From Thalassolituus sp034111725 (GTDB lineage: Bacteria; Pseudomonadota; Gammaproteobacteria; Pseudomonadales; Oceanobacteraceae), in the NCBI RefSeq assembly GCF_034111725.1, contig NZ_JAWUWR010000079.1, positions 1 to 64,000 of the forward strand: a stretch of 64,000 bases of DNA, given 5' to 3'. The notes beneath the pieces were generated by a model. The model worked only from the letters and a program-made list of their open reading frames with translations. It was not told the DNA's origin and searched no databases. The position numbers were made by a program, and so were the translations under genes. Positions 53,415-61,925 of the stretch are shown here, one piece after another. Every line of letters starts with the position of its first letter. Position 1 is the first letter of the stretch.

Positions 53415-53918
53415 ATGAAATTACAAAAGATAGATAAGCAGCAATATAAGCAACGCCTTAATCGTGTGCAGGCAAGCTTAGTAGTCGCATTATTCGGGCT
53501 ATCGTTAGCCCTAGCTGAGTTATACCGTTATCTTCTGGTCGGCGGCGAATCAAGCTTTATGCTTAATGCGGCGGGGGTGGCGACGGCTGCGGCTATCGTG
53601 ACCTTTGCCCTGTATCACTACCGCAATCATCCATATATGGCGGAAGTTGTTTATGCCTGGCGCTTAAAGCAGGCTTTAAATAAGATTTATCGCTCGTCTA
53701 AAAAAGTGGATGCGGCGTTGGCGCTAGATAATCCTATTGCTGTGCGTATTCGCTATTTCAGTTTGCATGCGTCTGCGCACTTATATCAGCTGGAGGATAA
53801 TACCTTGACCATGCCAGAGCTGAATGAGCAGATTGCCGAATTAGACCAGCGAATTGAGCGTCTAGGCTTAAACGTAAGCATCGAAGATTATTCGCCGGAG
53901 TTATTGAGCCAGCTTTAG
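53415..53918 (+). CDS. DUF3087-like membrane protein
   Basis: The 167-residue product starts MKLQKIDKQQYKQRLNRVQ and has two hydrophobic helices (about 20-42 and 51-70) with a short loop. A basic, helical cytoplasmic domain of about 95 residues follows, ending EDYSPELLSQL. Overall layout and start fit the DUF3087 family of gammaproteobacterial proteins, whose function is unknown. The family call is from memory of the pattern, not from a search. It is a single gene. Confidence 0.65.
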   Translation: MKLQKIDKQQYKQRLNRVQASLVVALFGLSLALAELYRYLLVGGESSFMLNAAGVATAAAIVTFALYHYRNHPYMAEVVYAWRLKQALNKIYRSSKKVDAALALDNPIAVRIRYFSLHASAHLYQLEDNTLTMPELNEQIAELDQRIERLGLNVSIEDYSPELLSQL

Positions 53919-54026
53919 CTGCAAGGAGTTGAGCAAAGTGTTTACACCTTGTAACACACCAATACTGGCCTGATAGGAAATAGTGCTGTTAATCTGCGCA
54001 TAACCTTACTTTTATGACTGGTATCT

Positions 54027-54365
54027 ATGCGTATTCGGCCTTTATTTTTCTTAATGCTTCTATCTGCTGGTGCGATTACTCATGCCCAGCCATCGGACTT
54101 GGAGATTTTAAAAATCCAAACCATCGCTTCCTGTGTCGATGATGTGTTTTATCAAGGCGGTTACGAAGACGGTGATGAAAATCGCGTTGCGCTCATTGAT
54201 ACCATGCTGACCTTGTTAAACCTACCACCGTTCGACGAAGAGTATCTCTACTTAGAAGTTGAATACGACGGCAAGGTATCGTCAGAGGTTTACTACCAAT
54301 GCATCAGTGCAGACCGTTCCTTACTCGATGAAACGGCAGAAGCGTTAGGGGTCGTCGCTCACTAA
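54027..54365 (+). CDS. Small periplasmic protein, unknown
   Basis: The 112-residue product has a clear signal peptide (MRIRPLFFLMLLSAGAITHAQ, cleavage after HA near residue 20). The mature acidic part of about 92 residues carries two Cys (near 36 and 92) that may form a disulfide. I do not recognise a family. It ends 79 bases before thrC and could share a transcript with it, though a promoter for thrC may lie between. Confidence 0.6.
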   Translation: MRIRPLFFLMLLSAGAITHAQPSDLEILKIQTIASCVDDVFYQGGYEDGDENRVALIDTMLTLLNLPPFDEEYLYLEVEYDGKVSSEVYYQCISADRSLLDETAEALGVVAH

Positions 54366-54444
54366 TCGCGGGTGCGCAATAAATTCAAAACCTGTAAACT
54401 ACGCGCATTTTTACGCTAACTGATGTTCGCAGGGCTTCCTGACC

Positions 54445-55851
54445 ATGATGAAATACATTTCTACCCGCGGTAACGCACCTGAGTTGACCTTTGAAGACGT
54501 ACTGCTGACTGGCCTTGCAACCGATGGTGGTTTGTATGTGCCGAAAGAAGTACCACAGTTTTCTTTGGCTGAAATCGAATCATGGCGCGACCTGCCATAC
54601 ACTGATTTAGCGCATAAAGTGATTTATCCGTTTGTCGAAGGTTGTGTTGATTCTGACGCGTTGCAAACCATGATCAACGAAGTGTACGGTGCATTTGGTC
54701 ATAAAGCGGTAGCACCTTTACAGCAGTTGGATAACAACGAATACGTACTTGAGTTGTTTCACGGCCCAACCTTAGCGTTTAAAGACTTTGCCTTACAGCT
54801 GTTAGGTCGCTTGTTGGATTACGTGCTTGAGCGTCGCAACGAGAAAGTTGTAATCATGGGCGCCACGTCTGGTGATACCGGCTCAGCTGCGATTGAAGGC
54901 ACTAAAGCTTGCCGTAATGTGGATATCTTTATTTTGCATCCATACGGCAAAGTGTCGGAAGTACAGCGCCGTCAGATGACTACAGTTGTTGGCGATAACA
55001 TTTTCAATATCGCGATCAAAGGTAACTTCGATCAAGCCCAAGACATGGTTAAAGCCAGCTTTGGCGATCAGTCGTTCTTGCGCGGTGAGCGTAAACTGGT
55101 TGCAGTAAATAGCATCAACTGGGCGCGCATCATGGCCCAGATCGTTTACTACTTCTATTCAAGTCTGAACTTGGGTGGTCCTTTACGTCCGATGGCGTAT
55201 TCAGTCCCTACCGGTAACTTTGGCGATATCTTCGCAGGCTATATGGCTAAGAAGATGGGTTTGCCGATTGAGCAGTTGATCATTGCGACCAACAGCAACG
55301 ACGTATTGCATCGTTTGATGAGCCAAAACTTGTACGAAGTTCATCCGCTGCAGCACACGATTACGCCGTCTATGGATATCGCGGTGTCTAGTAACTTCGA
55401 GCGTTTGTTGTTTGATCTATACGATCGCGATGGCGCAGCTTTGGCTGATTTGATGGCCAAGATGAACAAGCGTACTGAATCAGTTGAAGTCTCTGAAGAC
55501 AAGCTAGGTAAGGCGCGTGCCTTGTTCGATAGCTTTGCCGTAAGTGAAGATATGACTGTACAAACCATGCAAGAAGTTTACAAAGAAACAGGCTACTTGC
55601 TTGATCCTCACACGGCTATTGGTGTGAAAGCGGCGCGCGAATGCCGTCGTAACCCACGTATCCCTATGATCACTTTGGGGACCGCGCATCCAGTGAAGTT
55701 TGAAGATGCTGTGTTGCGTGCCGGTTTCGATATGCCGAAGTTACCGCATCACTTGTCGGATTTAATGACGCGTGAAGAGCGCTTAGAAGTGTTGCCGGCT
55801 GATTTGGCAACGGTGCAAAAATTTATCGCAACCAACACTTTTAAAGACTGA
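54445..55851 (+). CDS. thrC: Threonine synthase ThrC
   Basis: ThrC converts O-phosphohomoserine to threonine with PLP. The 468-residue product starts MMKYISTRGNAPELTFEDVL. It has FHGPTLAFKDFALQLLGRLL near 109-128 with the PLP Lys, GATSGDTGSAAIEG near 143-156 and YSVPTGNFGDIFAGY near 252-266. It is the long (type 2, yeast-like) form of about 460-480 residues. hom is not adjacent here; in Pseudomonas hom precedes thrC. The start could be either of the first two Met codons. A terminator follows. Confidence 0.96.
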   Translation: MMKYISTRGNAPELTFEDVLLTGLATDGGLYVPKEVPQFSLAEIESWRDLPYTDLAHKVIYPFVEGCVDSDALQTMINEVYGAFGHKAVAPLQQLDNNEYVLELFHGPTLAFKDFALQLLGRLLDYVLERRNEKVVIMGATSGDTGSAAIEGTKACRNVDIFILHPYGKVSEVQRRQMTTVVGDNIFNIAIKGNFDQAQDMVKASFGDQSFLRGERKLVAVNSINWARIMAQIVYYFYSSLNLGGPLRPMAYSVPTGNFGDIFAGYMAKKMGLPIEQLIIATNSNDVLHRLMSQNLYEVHPLQHTITPSMDIAVSSNFERLLFDLYDRDGAALADLMAKMNKRTESVEVSEDKLGKARALFDSFAVSEDMTVQTMQEVYKETGYLLDPHTAIGVKAARECRRNPRIPMITLGTAHPVKFEDAVLRAGFDMPKLPHHLSDLMTREERLEVLPADLATVQKFIATNTFKD

Positions 55852-55865
55852 TCGCCACATCAGCC

Positions 55866-55895
55866 TAAAAAAGCCACCCTCGGGTGGTTTTTTTG
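55866..55895 (+). terminator. Terminator after thrC
   Basis: CCACCC (55874-55879) and GGGTGG (55882-55887) form the stem, with A6 before and T7 after. Confidence 0.85.
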
Positions 55896-55947
55896 TGGCA
55901 TCCTGATGCTTATTCGTTGGCTTATTATACAGATTTTAGGAATTTTC

Positions 55948-56418
55948 ATGGATTATCAGACCTTGCAGGAATATTCACAGGGTTGGATATTTCGTCATCG
56001 TGAGTTGGTGTTATCGGAAGAATGCTTAGCCGATATCAAGCCACTATCAACGCGATTCGCTAATCAATATTGGCGTCAAAATATCAGTGCGGAGGCGACA
56101 CATGCCTCTCATTTTCTTGGTGATGATTGGCCTTCGCATAACGGGATCTGGCTAGAAAAAGGGGAGTGGCAAGCTGCTTGGGAAAGTGACGATATGGCGC
56201 TGCCTGAGCTGCTGCAGGCCTTCTCTGACTGGAACGATAATACGGTCGTGTACTTTTGCTATGACATTAATAATGTTGTTCAGACTACATGGCGAACCTT
56301 TAAGCAAAGCTGGAAGAACTTCTTATTTTACGATGATGAGCCAATCATGCTCGCTAAACGTCGTATGCAAGTGGCGCGTTTTCATTCAAATGGTACTTAC
56401 GAAACCGGTATTCGTTAG
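55948..56418 (+). CDS. DUF2947-like protein
   Basis: The ATG at 55948 has AGGA six to seven bases upstream. The 156-residue product is cytoplasmic, rich in Trp, Asp and aromatic residues (WIFRHRELVLSEE near 11-23, NQYWRQNISA, and TWRTFKQSWKNFLFYDDEPI near 114-133). It contains no membrane segment. The pattern resembles the DUF2947 family, function unknown, recalled rather than searched. It stands alone after the thrC terminator. Confidence 0.6.
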   Translation: MDYQTLQEYSQGWIFRHRELVLSEECLADIKPLSTRFANQYWRQNISAEATHASHFLGDDWPSHNGIWLEKGEWQAAWESDDMALPELLQAFSDWNDNTVVYFCYDINNVVQTTWRTFKQSWKNFLFYDDEPIMLAKRRMQVARFHSNGTYETGIR

Positions 56419-56533
56419 TCATACTGCTGGGTGCTTAACTTGCAAGATCAAGATGTGACTTTTACACTGATCTATCATTCCTGCAGGGCCAAGTTTGGCC
56501 GCTGCCACGACGCGACAGTTAATGAGGCCCCTT

Positions 56534-56998
56534 ATGAAAGGCGATAGCAAAGTACTCGAATGGCTCAATCAAGTATTGAGTATCGAATTAACGTCGATCA
56601 ACCAGTATTTTCTGCATGCTCGTATGTTTAAAAATTGGGGCTTGTCAGAGCTCAATGAAAAAGCCTACAAGAAATCAATCAAGGATATGAAGCAAGCGGA
56701 TGCTTTGATTGAACGAATTCTATTTCTTGAAGGTTTACCAAATTTACAGCGTTTAAATCGTTTACGTATTGGTGAGCACACTGCGGAAATGTTGCAGTGC
56801 GATTTAGATCAAATAGTCGAGCAATTAGACGTTGTTAAAGATGCGATTGCGTATTGCGAATCGGTGAAAGATTTCGTTACTCGAGAGCTATTGGAAGATA
56901 TTCAAGAGTATGAAGAAGAATACCTCGACTGGCTGGAAACCCAGCAAAGCTTGATCGCGCAGATCGGCATTGAAAATTACCAGCAGTCAATGATGTAA
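56534..56998 (+). CDS. bfr: Bacterioferritin, heme-binding type without a full ferroxidase site
   Basis: Bacterioferritins form 24-mer iron-storage shells. The 154-residue product starts MKGDSKVLEWLNQVLSIELTS (ATG at 56534 with GAGG six bases upstream). Compared with E. coli Bfr, heme-ligand Met52 is present in SIKDMKQAD. The ferroxidase set is degraded: E51 is Asp, H54 is Gln, E94 is Ile and H130 is Tyr, while E18 and a residue at 127 remain. It therefore probably binds heme but oxidises iron poorly. The next gene supplies the opposite, so a mixed shell is likely. Confidence 0.9.
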   Translation: MKGDSKVLEWLNQVLSIELTSINQYFLHARMFKNWGLSELNEKAYKKSIKDMKQADALIERILFLEGLPNLQRLNRLRIGEHTAEMLQCDLDQIVEQLDVVKDAIAYCESVKDFVTRELLEDIQEYEEEYLDWLETQQSLIAQIGIENYQQSMM

Positions 56999-57010
56999 GG
57001 AGTTATTTGT

Positions 57011-57481
57011 ATGCAAGGTAATCTGCAAGTTATCGAAAAATTGAATGAGTTACTCGCTGGCGAATTGAGTGCAATGGACCAGTATTTTATTCATTCCCGT
57101 ATGTACGACGATTGGGGTTTGAAAAAGCTCTATGAGCGCATAGATCACGAGTTTGAAGATGAAAAAGCACATGCTTCAAAGTTGATTGAACGTATTTTAT
57201 TTTTGGGTGGTAAACCCGACATGGTCACTCGCGTGCCGCTGAATGTAGGTAGCGATGTGCCATCTATGTTGCAAAGCGATTTGGATCTTGAATATAAGGT
57301 CATTATTGATTTGCGAGACGTTATGGCACTGTGCGAGCAAGTGCAAGATTATCAAACCCGCGATATGCTGCAGGGCTTGCTTGATGATACTGAAAATGAC
57401 CACGCTTACTGGCTTGAACAGCAGCTTGGCTTGATCGCTAAGATAGGTTTGCCGAATTATTTGCAGTCGCAAATGGGATAG
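57011..57481 (+). CDS. bfr: Bacterioferritin, ferroxidase type without the heme ligand
   Basis: The 156-residue product keeps the ferroxidase residues of Bfr: E18 in GELSAM, E51 and H54 in EDEKAHASKL, E94 in DLDLEYK, and E127 and H130 in DDTENDHAYW. The heme-ligand Met52 is replaced by Lys in the same EKAH motif. It lies 12 bases after the heme-type gene, so both are made together. Heteropolymeric shells of such complementary subunits are known in Pseudomonas putida and Neisseria. A terminator follows. Confidence 0.9.
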   Translation: MQGNLQVIEKLNELLAGELSAMDQYFIHSRMYDDWGLKKLYERIDHEFEDEKAHASKLIERILFLGGKPDMVTRVPLNVGSDVPSMLQSDLDLEYKVIIDLRDVMALCEQVQDYQTRDMLQGLLDDTENDHAYWLEQQLGLIAKIGLPNYLQSQMG

Positions 57482-57502
57482 GTTCTGCTATATGCGTGTC
57501 GA

Positions 57503-57526
57503 AGCTCCCCTTGGGAGCTTTTTTTG
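57503..57526 (+). terminator. Terminator after the bacterioferritin pair
   Basis: Stem AGCTCCC (57503-57509), loop CTT, GGGAGCT (57513-57519), then six Ts. Confidence 0.88.
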
Positions 57527-57640
57527 TGGAATCAAAACCTTGCAGGCTGGAGTATTCGGCAAAATACGACCATTTGTACGTATGGCAGTTACTTGGTTTG
57601 TGATTAAATACCGCAGCAATTTTGGGTGAGGTAAGCAGTT

Positions 57641-58417
57641 ATGCCCCGTTGGGTATTTTGTACGTTAGCTATCGCTAACTTAGGGCTGGTAGGTTGTAGC
57701 AATTGGCCTTCGCAGGCACATCGTGATGTCACTATTGATACAATAAAAGCCGAAATGGCGAGCGCCTGCGCAACGGCGGCGACTGACCCTGAATTATTTC
57801 GTCAGTTGTCTTCACAATTGTCGATTCAAGAGCAGCAGCTAGCGGTAATGCGTGGGCAGCTAGAGGTTATTGCCACTGAAGCGTTGACCGAAACACCGAT
57901 TATTGCAGCTAGCACTCCCGTTCAGGCATGTGAAAAAGTAAGCTTGGTTAAAGATGTTGGTGGTGATCATAAGATTGTTGTTGGTGCCAACGAATGGATT
58001 TATCTCAATCCTCCTGGCCATCACTTTCAAGCTCGCATTGATACTGGTGCAGCAACTTCCTCGTTAAACGCATTAAACGTTCAACAATTTGAGCGTAATG
58101 GCCAACGTTGGGTATCGTTTGATTTGGTGGCGAGTGATGCTAAAACACCTTTGCATCTAGAAGCTCCGATGGTGCGCAAAGTGAAAATCCGCCAAGCATC
58201 CTATGAAGAAATTGAGCGCCGTCCAGTGGTGGAACTGGATGTCGCTCTTGGTAATAGCATTATGCAATCAACGGAATTCACCCTGACCGATCGTACCCAG
58301 ATGAAATATCCCGTATTGCTAGGCCGTAGTTTTTTGCGAGATTTAACCTTGGTCGATGTAGCGATTGAATTCACACATCCTAAATATGAACCCGAACAGG
58401 TGATAGATACACCATGA
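57641..58417 (+). CDS. RimB-like retropepsin lipoprotein
   Basis: The 258-residue product has a signal peptide with lipobox LVGC (Cys near 19) and a helical linker (about 30-85) with an SQLSIQEQQLAVM heptad. A C-terminal retropepsin-like aspartic protease domain (DUF785/COG4067 type) follows, with the active-site DTGAATSSLNA near 137-147 and LLGRSFLRD near 225-233. It would be anchored in the envelope facing the periplasm. Its stop overlaps the next gene by four bases (ATGA). The three genes from here form a conserved cassette described by comparative genomics with ATP-grasp ligases. Confidence 0.85.
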   Translation: MPRWVFCTLAIANLGLVGCSNWPSQAHRDVTIDTIKAEMASACATAATDPELFRQLSSQLSIQEQQLAVMRGQLEVIATEALTETPIIAASTPVQACEKVSLVKDVGGDHKIVVGANEWIYLNPPGHHFQARIDTGAATSSLNALNVQQFERNGQRWVSFDLVASDAKTPLHLEAPMVRKVKIRQASYEEIERRPVVELDVALGNSIMQSTEFTLTDRTQMKYPVLLGRSFLRDLTLVDVAIEFTHPKYEPEQVIDTP

Positions 58418-59940
58418 TCCAACGCCGCAACGTTCCTTTTTTGGCGCTTATATTGATTTTATTGTCGATAGGAATTGCGTTGATCTTGCACCGTCATTGG
58501 GTTTACGAAGTTCCACTAATGTACGGTGAGACGCAAACTGTTTGGTCGATAGAGGCGCGTGTTGAGTTTGTGGCAAATGGCGATGCTGTGACGGTGTCTT
58601 TGGTGCGTCCTTCCGCCCAAGACGGTTATAACATTTTGCAGGAGTCTGGAGCCTCTCCGGGTTACGGTTTGAATTTTATTGATGAAGGTGAGCCGCGGGC
58701 AGAATGGACGATTCGCACTGCGGCGGGCCGTCAAGAGCTTTACTATCGCACTGAGATTTTAGAAAGCCAATCATCTACAGCAATTCCAAAGCCAGCACCG
58801 GCATTACGCCATCCAGATTGGCCAGAACCCTATCGCTCTGCCATTGGTATGGTGCTGAGTGAAGCGTATACAACGTCGGCAGATAACTTCAGTCTTACTC
58901 GCGAATTACTTAAACGTTTTAATAGCCAATCGCCGCCACAGCATATCGAGTTATTGCGCAGTTATTCCAATGGACATCGTGCCGCATTGCTAGCCGAGAT
59001 ATTAAATCACGCACAAGTTCCTGCGAGTGTGGTTTATGCCTTGGCGTTAGAGGATGGGCGTCGTCGTCAATCGTTAACGCCGTTATTACGTGTTTGGAGT
59101 GGTGATGAGAGTGAAGTTTTTTATTTAGACGCTAACGGTGGTAGCGATTTACGCGATCAACCGAAAATATTATGGGAGCAGCGTGGCGCGCCCGTACTGG
59201 ATGTAATTGGCGGTAGTGATTCGCGCGTACGTTTTTCAATGATACGTCGCGAGGAATCAACCTTTACTTCGATCGCAGATAACTTATCCGATCAGCAAAA
59301 TTTCTTAAATTTTTCTATTCACAGTTTACCAGTGGAAGAGCAGGCAATGTTTAAGACTATCTTGCTGCTACCGGTAGGCGCTTTGATTGTTTGTATTTTA
59401 CGTATTTTAGTGGGTATTCGTACTTCTGGAACGTTTATGCCTGTATTGATTGCCTTAGCGTTTGTACAAACGTCGTTAGGTACAGGACTGATTGGCTTTT
59501 CGTTAGTGGTTGCTGTGGGCCTATTTATTCGTAGTTATTTATCGCGATTAAATTTGTTATTAGTTGCGCGGATAACCGCAGTGATTATTTCGGTTATCGG
59601 CATCATCAGTATCTTCAGTGTTTTATCTTATAAATTGGGATTAACTGAAGGCCTAAAAATCATGTTTTTCCCAATGATTATTTTGTCATGGACGATCGAG
59701 CGTATGTCGATCCTTTGGGAGGAAGAGGGTGGGCGAGAAGTGATGATTCAAGGCGGCGGTAGTTTACTCACTGCGGTTTTCGCCTATGGTGCGATGAATG
59801 ATTCTTGGGTCCGCCATTTGATGTTTAACTTTATCGGCATGCAGTTTGTTGTTTTGGCTTTGGTATTAATGATAGGAACTTACGCAGGCTATCGTCTTTC
59901 TGAATTAAAACGTTTTGCGTCATTTAGGACGAGAGCTTAA
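58414..59940 (+). CDS. Inactive transglutaminase fused to seven membrane helices
   Basis: The 508-residue product begins with one hydrophobic anchor (about 8-25). A periplasmic domain of about 280 residues includes a transglutaminase-like region (QHIELLRSYSNGHRAALLAEIL near 185-206), and seven hydrophobic segments cover about 310-500. In active transglutaminases a Cys opens this helix; here it reads GHRAA with no Cys, so the domain is probably a peptide-binding shell. It is the middle gene of the retropepsin/7TM/ATP-grasp set, overlapping on both sides (ATGA and TAATG). Its role is unknown; it may export or sense a peptide. Confidence 0.82.
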   Translation: MIQRRNVPFLALILILLSIGIALILHRHWVYEVPLMYGETQTVWSIEARVEFVANGDAVTVSLVRPSAQDGYNILQESGASPGYGLNFIDEGEPRAEWTIRTAAGRQELYYRTEILESQSSTAIPKPAPALRHPDWPEPYRSAIGMVLSEAYTTSADNFSLTRELLKRFNSQSPPQHIELLRSYSNGHRAALLAEILNHAQVPASVVYALALEDGRRRQSLTPLLRVWSGDESEVFYLDANGGSDLRDQPKILWEQRGAPVLDVIGGSDSRVRFSMIRREESTFTSIADNLSDQQNFLNFSIHSLPVEEQAMFKTILLLPVGALIVCILRILVGIRTSGTFMPVLIALAFVQTSLGTGLIGFSLVVAVGLFIRSYLSRLNLLLVARITAVIISVIGIISIFSVLSYKLGLTEGLKIMFFPMIILSWTIERMSILWEEEGGREVMIQGGGSLLTAVFAYGAMNDSWVRHLMFNFIGMQFVVLALVLMIGTYAGYRLSELKRFASFRTRA

Positions 59941-60890
59941 TGCGTTTTCGTTTTCCTTGGCAATTGGCGCGTGACGGCATTTTAGGCATTAATCGCCGCA
60001 ACAGTCGTTATATTAGCCGCTACAATCCGCGTCGGTTATTTCCCTTGGTAGATAATAAACTCAAGACGAAAATTATCGCGCAGCAAGCAGGTATTAATAC
60101 ACCTGCATTAATTGGAACGATAGCGCATCAGCATGATGTACGTCGTATCGGCGAGTTGGTGGCTGATTATAATGGTTTTGCTATTAAGCCAGCGAAAGGT
60201 TCGGGCGGTAAGGGGATTTTGGTGATTACCGACAAGGACAGCCAGCGTTTTTATAAATCCAGCGGTGCAGCCGTATCACCGGAAGATATTCAACGTCATG
60301 TGTCGAATATTCTTTCGGGCTTGTACAGTTTGGGTGGAAGCCCAGACACGGTAATTATTGAAGAACTTATTCATTTTGATCCGAGCTTTGCCCATTTCAC
60401 CGTTGAAGGTGTGCCTGATATCCGCGTTATCGTGTGTCGAGGATATCCTGTGATGGCGATGATGCGATTGTCGACTCATGCCTCCGATGGCAAGGCAAAC
60501 TTGCATCAAGGTGCGGTCGGTGTTGGTTTGGATATCGCGACAGGAAAGGCATTAAACGCCGTACAAAATGGTGAGGTGATTACCCATCATCCGGATACAG
60601 GGCAGTTACTCAGTGAGTTGGTTGTGCCTAACTGGTCGGATTTGTTGGTGATAGCAGCGAGTTGCTACGACGTCACTCAATTGGGGTATTTAGGCATAGA
60701 TATCGTGCTTGATCGTTACAAGGGGCCCATGCTTTTGGAGCTGAATGCGCGTCCTGGTTTAGGTATTCAAGTGGCAAATGGGGCCGGTTTACGCCCGCGC
60801 TTAACGAAAATTGATGATTTAACGGCCGCAGAGCTAGCGCTAGGGCCTGAAGATCGCTCGGCATTAAGCCGCACATGGTTTAGCGCTTAG
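59940..60890 (+). CDS. Alpha-L-glutamate ligase-like ATP-grasp protein
   Basis: The 316-residue product is an ATP-grasp enzyme of the RimK-like group. Motifs are AIKPAKGSGGKGILVI near 80-95 (ATP-binding loop), IIEELIHFDPSF near 137-148 and LLELNARPGLGIQVANGAGL near 263-282, with the Mg-binding Glu and Asn. It would join an amino acid, possibly glutamate, to a carboxylate on a peptide or metabolite. It starts at the TAATG overlap with the 7TM gene, so the three genes are surely one transcript. The product is probably made inside the cell and handled outside by the other two. Confidence 0.87.
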   Translation: MRFRFPWQLARDGILGINRRNSRYISRYNPRRLFPLVDNKLKTKIIAQQAGINTPALIGTIAHQHDVRRIGELVADYNGFAIKPAKGSGGKGILVITDKDSQRFYKSSGAAVSPEDIQRHVSNILSGLYSLGGSPDTVIIEELIHFDPSFAHFTVEGVPDIRVIVCRGYPVMAMMRLSTHASDGKANLHQGAVGVGLDIATGKALNAVQNGEVITHHPDTGQLLSELVVPNWSDLLVIAASCYDVTQLGYLGIDIVLDRYKGPMLLELNARPGLGIQVANGAGLRPRLTKIDDLTAAELALGPEDRSALSRTWFSA

Positions 60891-60924
60891 CCTCACCATG
60901 TGCAGCCTGATTACATTAAGCGAT

Positions 60925-61752
60925 TTATTCTAAAAGACCATCAAGACCCGAGTTAAGGTCCGTAGCAGATGCTAGATCTTTATAGGCACGAGTAGCATCC
61001 AAGCCAATTTTATCAGCTACTTCTAGTGGGAATCCCGATACGATATCCTCTTCTGAAAGGCCATTTTCATGGGCATACTTCAGATATTTCGCAATATAGA
61101 TTAATCCCGCTTCTACTGAGTACTCTTTGTCTTTCCCAGGCATATTTTGCTCAGCAATTGCATTTTGAATAACCTCAGGGAATTTCCAGCGTTTCGCTAA
61201 TTCTGCGCCAACCTCGGCATAAGAGAAGCCAAGCTGACCGTTTTCTACTTCATGGCGCTTGCTGCCCCCTAGAGACTCTGCGTCATCTAAGTGTTTCGCT
61301 TCTTTTGGCATCACCATGCGAATGAGCAAGCTACCAATTGAGTGCATCATGCCACAAGTAAAGGCGGTTTCTTTGTCACAGCCTTTAACGTACTGAGCTA
61401 ACCATTTAGATAAAGCGGCAATCGCAAATGACTCACGCCAAAATTTGTTTTGATCGAAACCTTCCATCTTGAAGGCACCTGTCATTCCAGATGCGAGTAC
61501 CATAGTGCGTAATCGATCAAATCCCAGTAGCATGACTGCATCTTGAGGGTTGGCGATTGTTCTCGATAAACCGTAGTGCGCGGAGTTGGCGAGACGAAGA
61601 ACTTTAGCGGTTAACGACTGGTCGAGGGCAACTTTACCGCTGATCGCATCGACATCGATATCTTCATCTTTGAAACTTTGCATCAGTTCCTGAACGACAC
61701 GAGGAATGTGCGGTAGTTGATGAGATTCAGCAAAAATTGAGGCCATATTCAT
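60925..61752 (-). CDS. HDOD domain signalling protein
   Basis: HDOD is a degenerate HD (phosphohydrolase-like) domain used in bacterial signalling without its metal-binding pair. The 275-residue product has LPHIPRVVQELMQSFKDEDID near 13-33, LANSAHYGLSRTIANPQDAV near 54-73, and TAFTCGMMHSIGSLLIRMV near 128-146. An ATG with AGGAAG eight bases upstream starts it. It stands alone, convergent with the ATP-grasp gene. Targets are unknown; HDOD proteins are linked to motility, biofilm and stress control. Confidence 0.9.
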   Translation of the reverse strand: MNMASIFAESHQLPHIPRVVQELMQSFKDEDIDVDAISGKVALDQSLTAKVLRLANSAHYGLSRTIANPQDAVMLLGFDRLRTMVLASGMTGAFKMEGFDQNKFWRESFAIAALSKWLAQYVKGCDKETAFTCGMMHSIGSLLIRMVMPKEAKHLDDAESLGGSKRHEVENGQLGFSYAEVGAELAKRWKFPEVIQNAIAEQNMPGKDKEYSVEAGLIYIAKYLKYAHENGLSEEDIVSGFPLEVADKIGLDATRAYKDLASATDLNSGLDGLLE

Positions 61753-61925
61753 AGTGTTTACTTCCTTTGGTGTTCACTAAAATTAAGCATAGGACAGGAT
61801 TTAAAAACTGCTTAATTAATCGCTACTAACTCGCTAAGTCTTTGATATTATTGGTGCATGTCTAAACAGGCCGAATGTGCAGTAATTCGCGCTGAGATGG
61901 TTACGAAATCTAACAAGGAGCCAAT

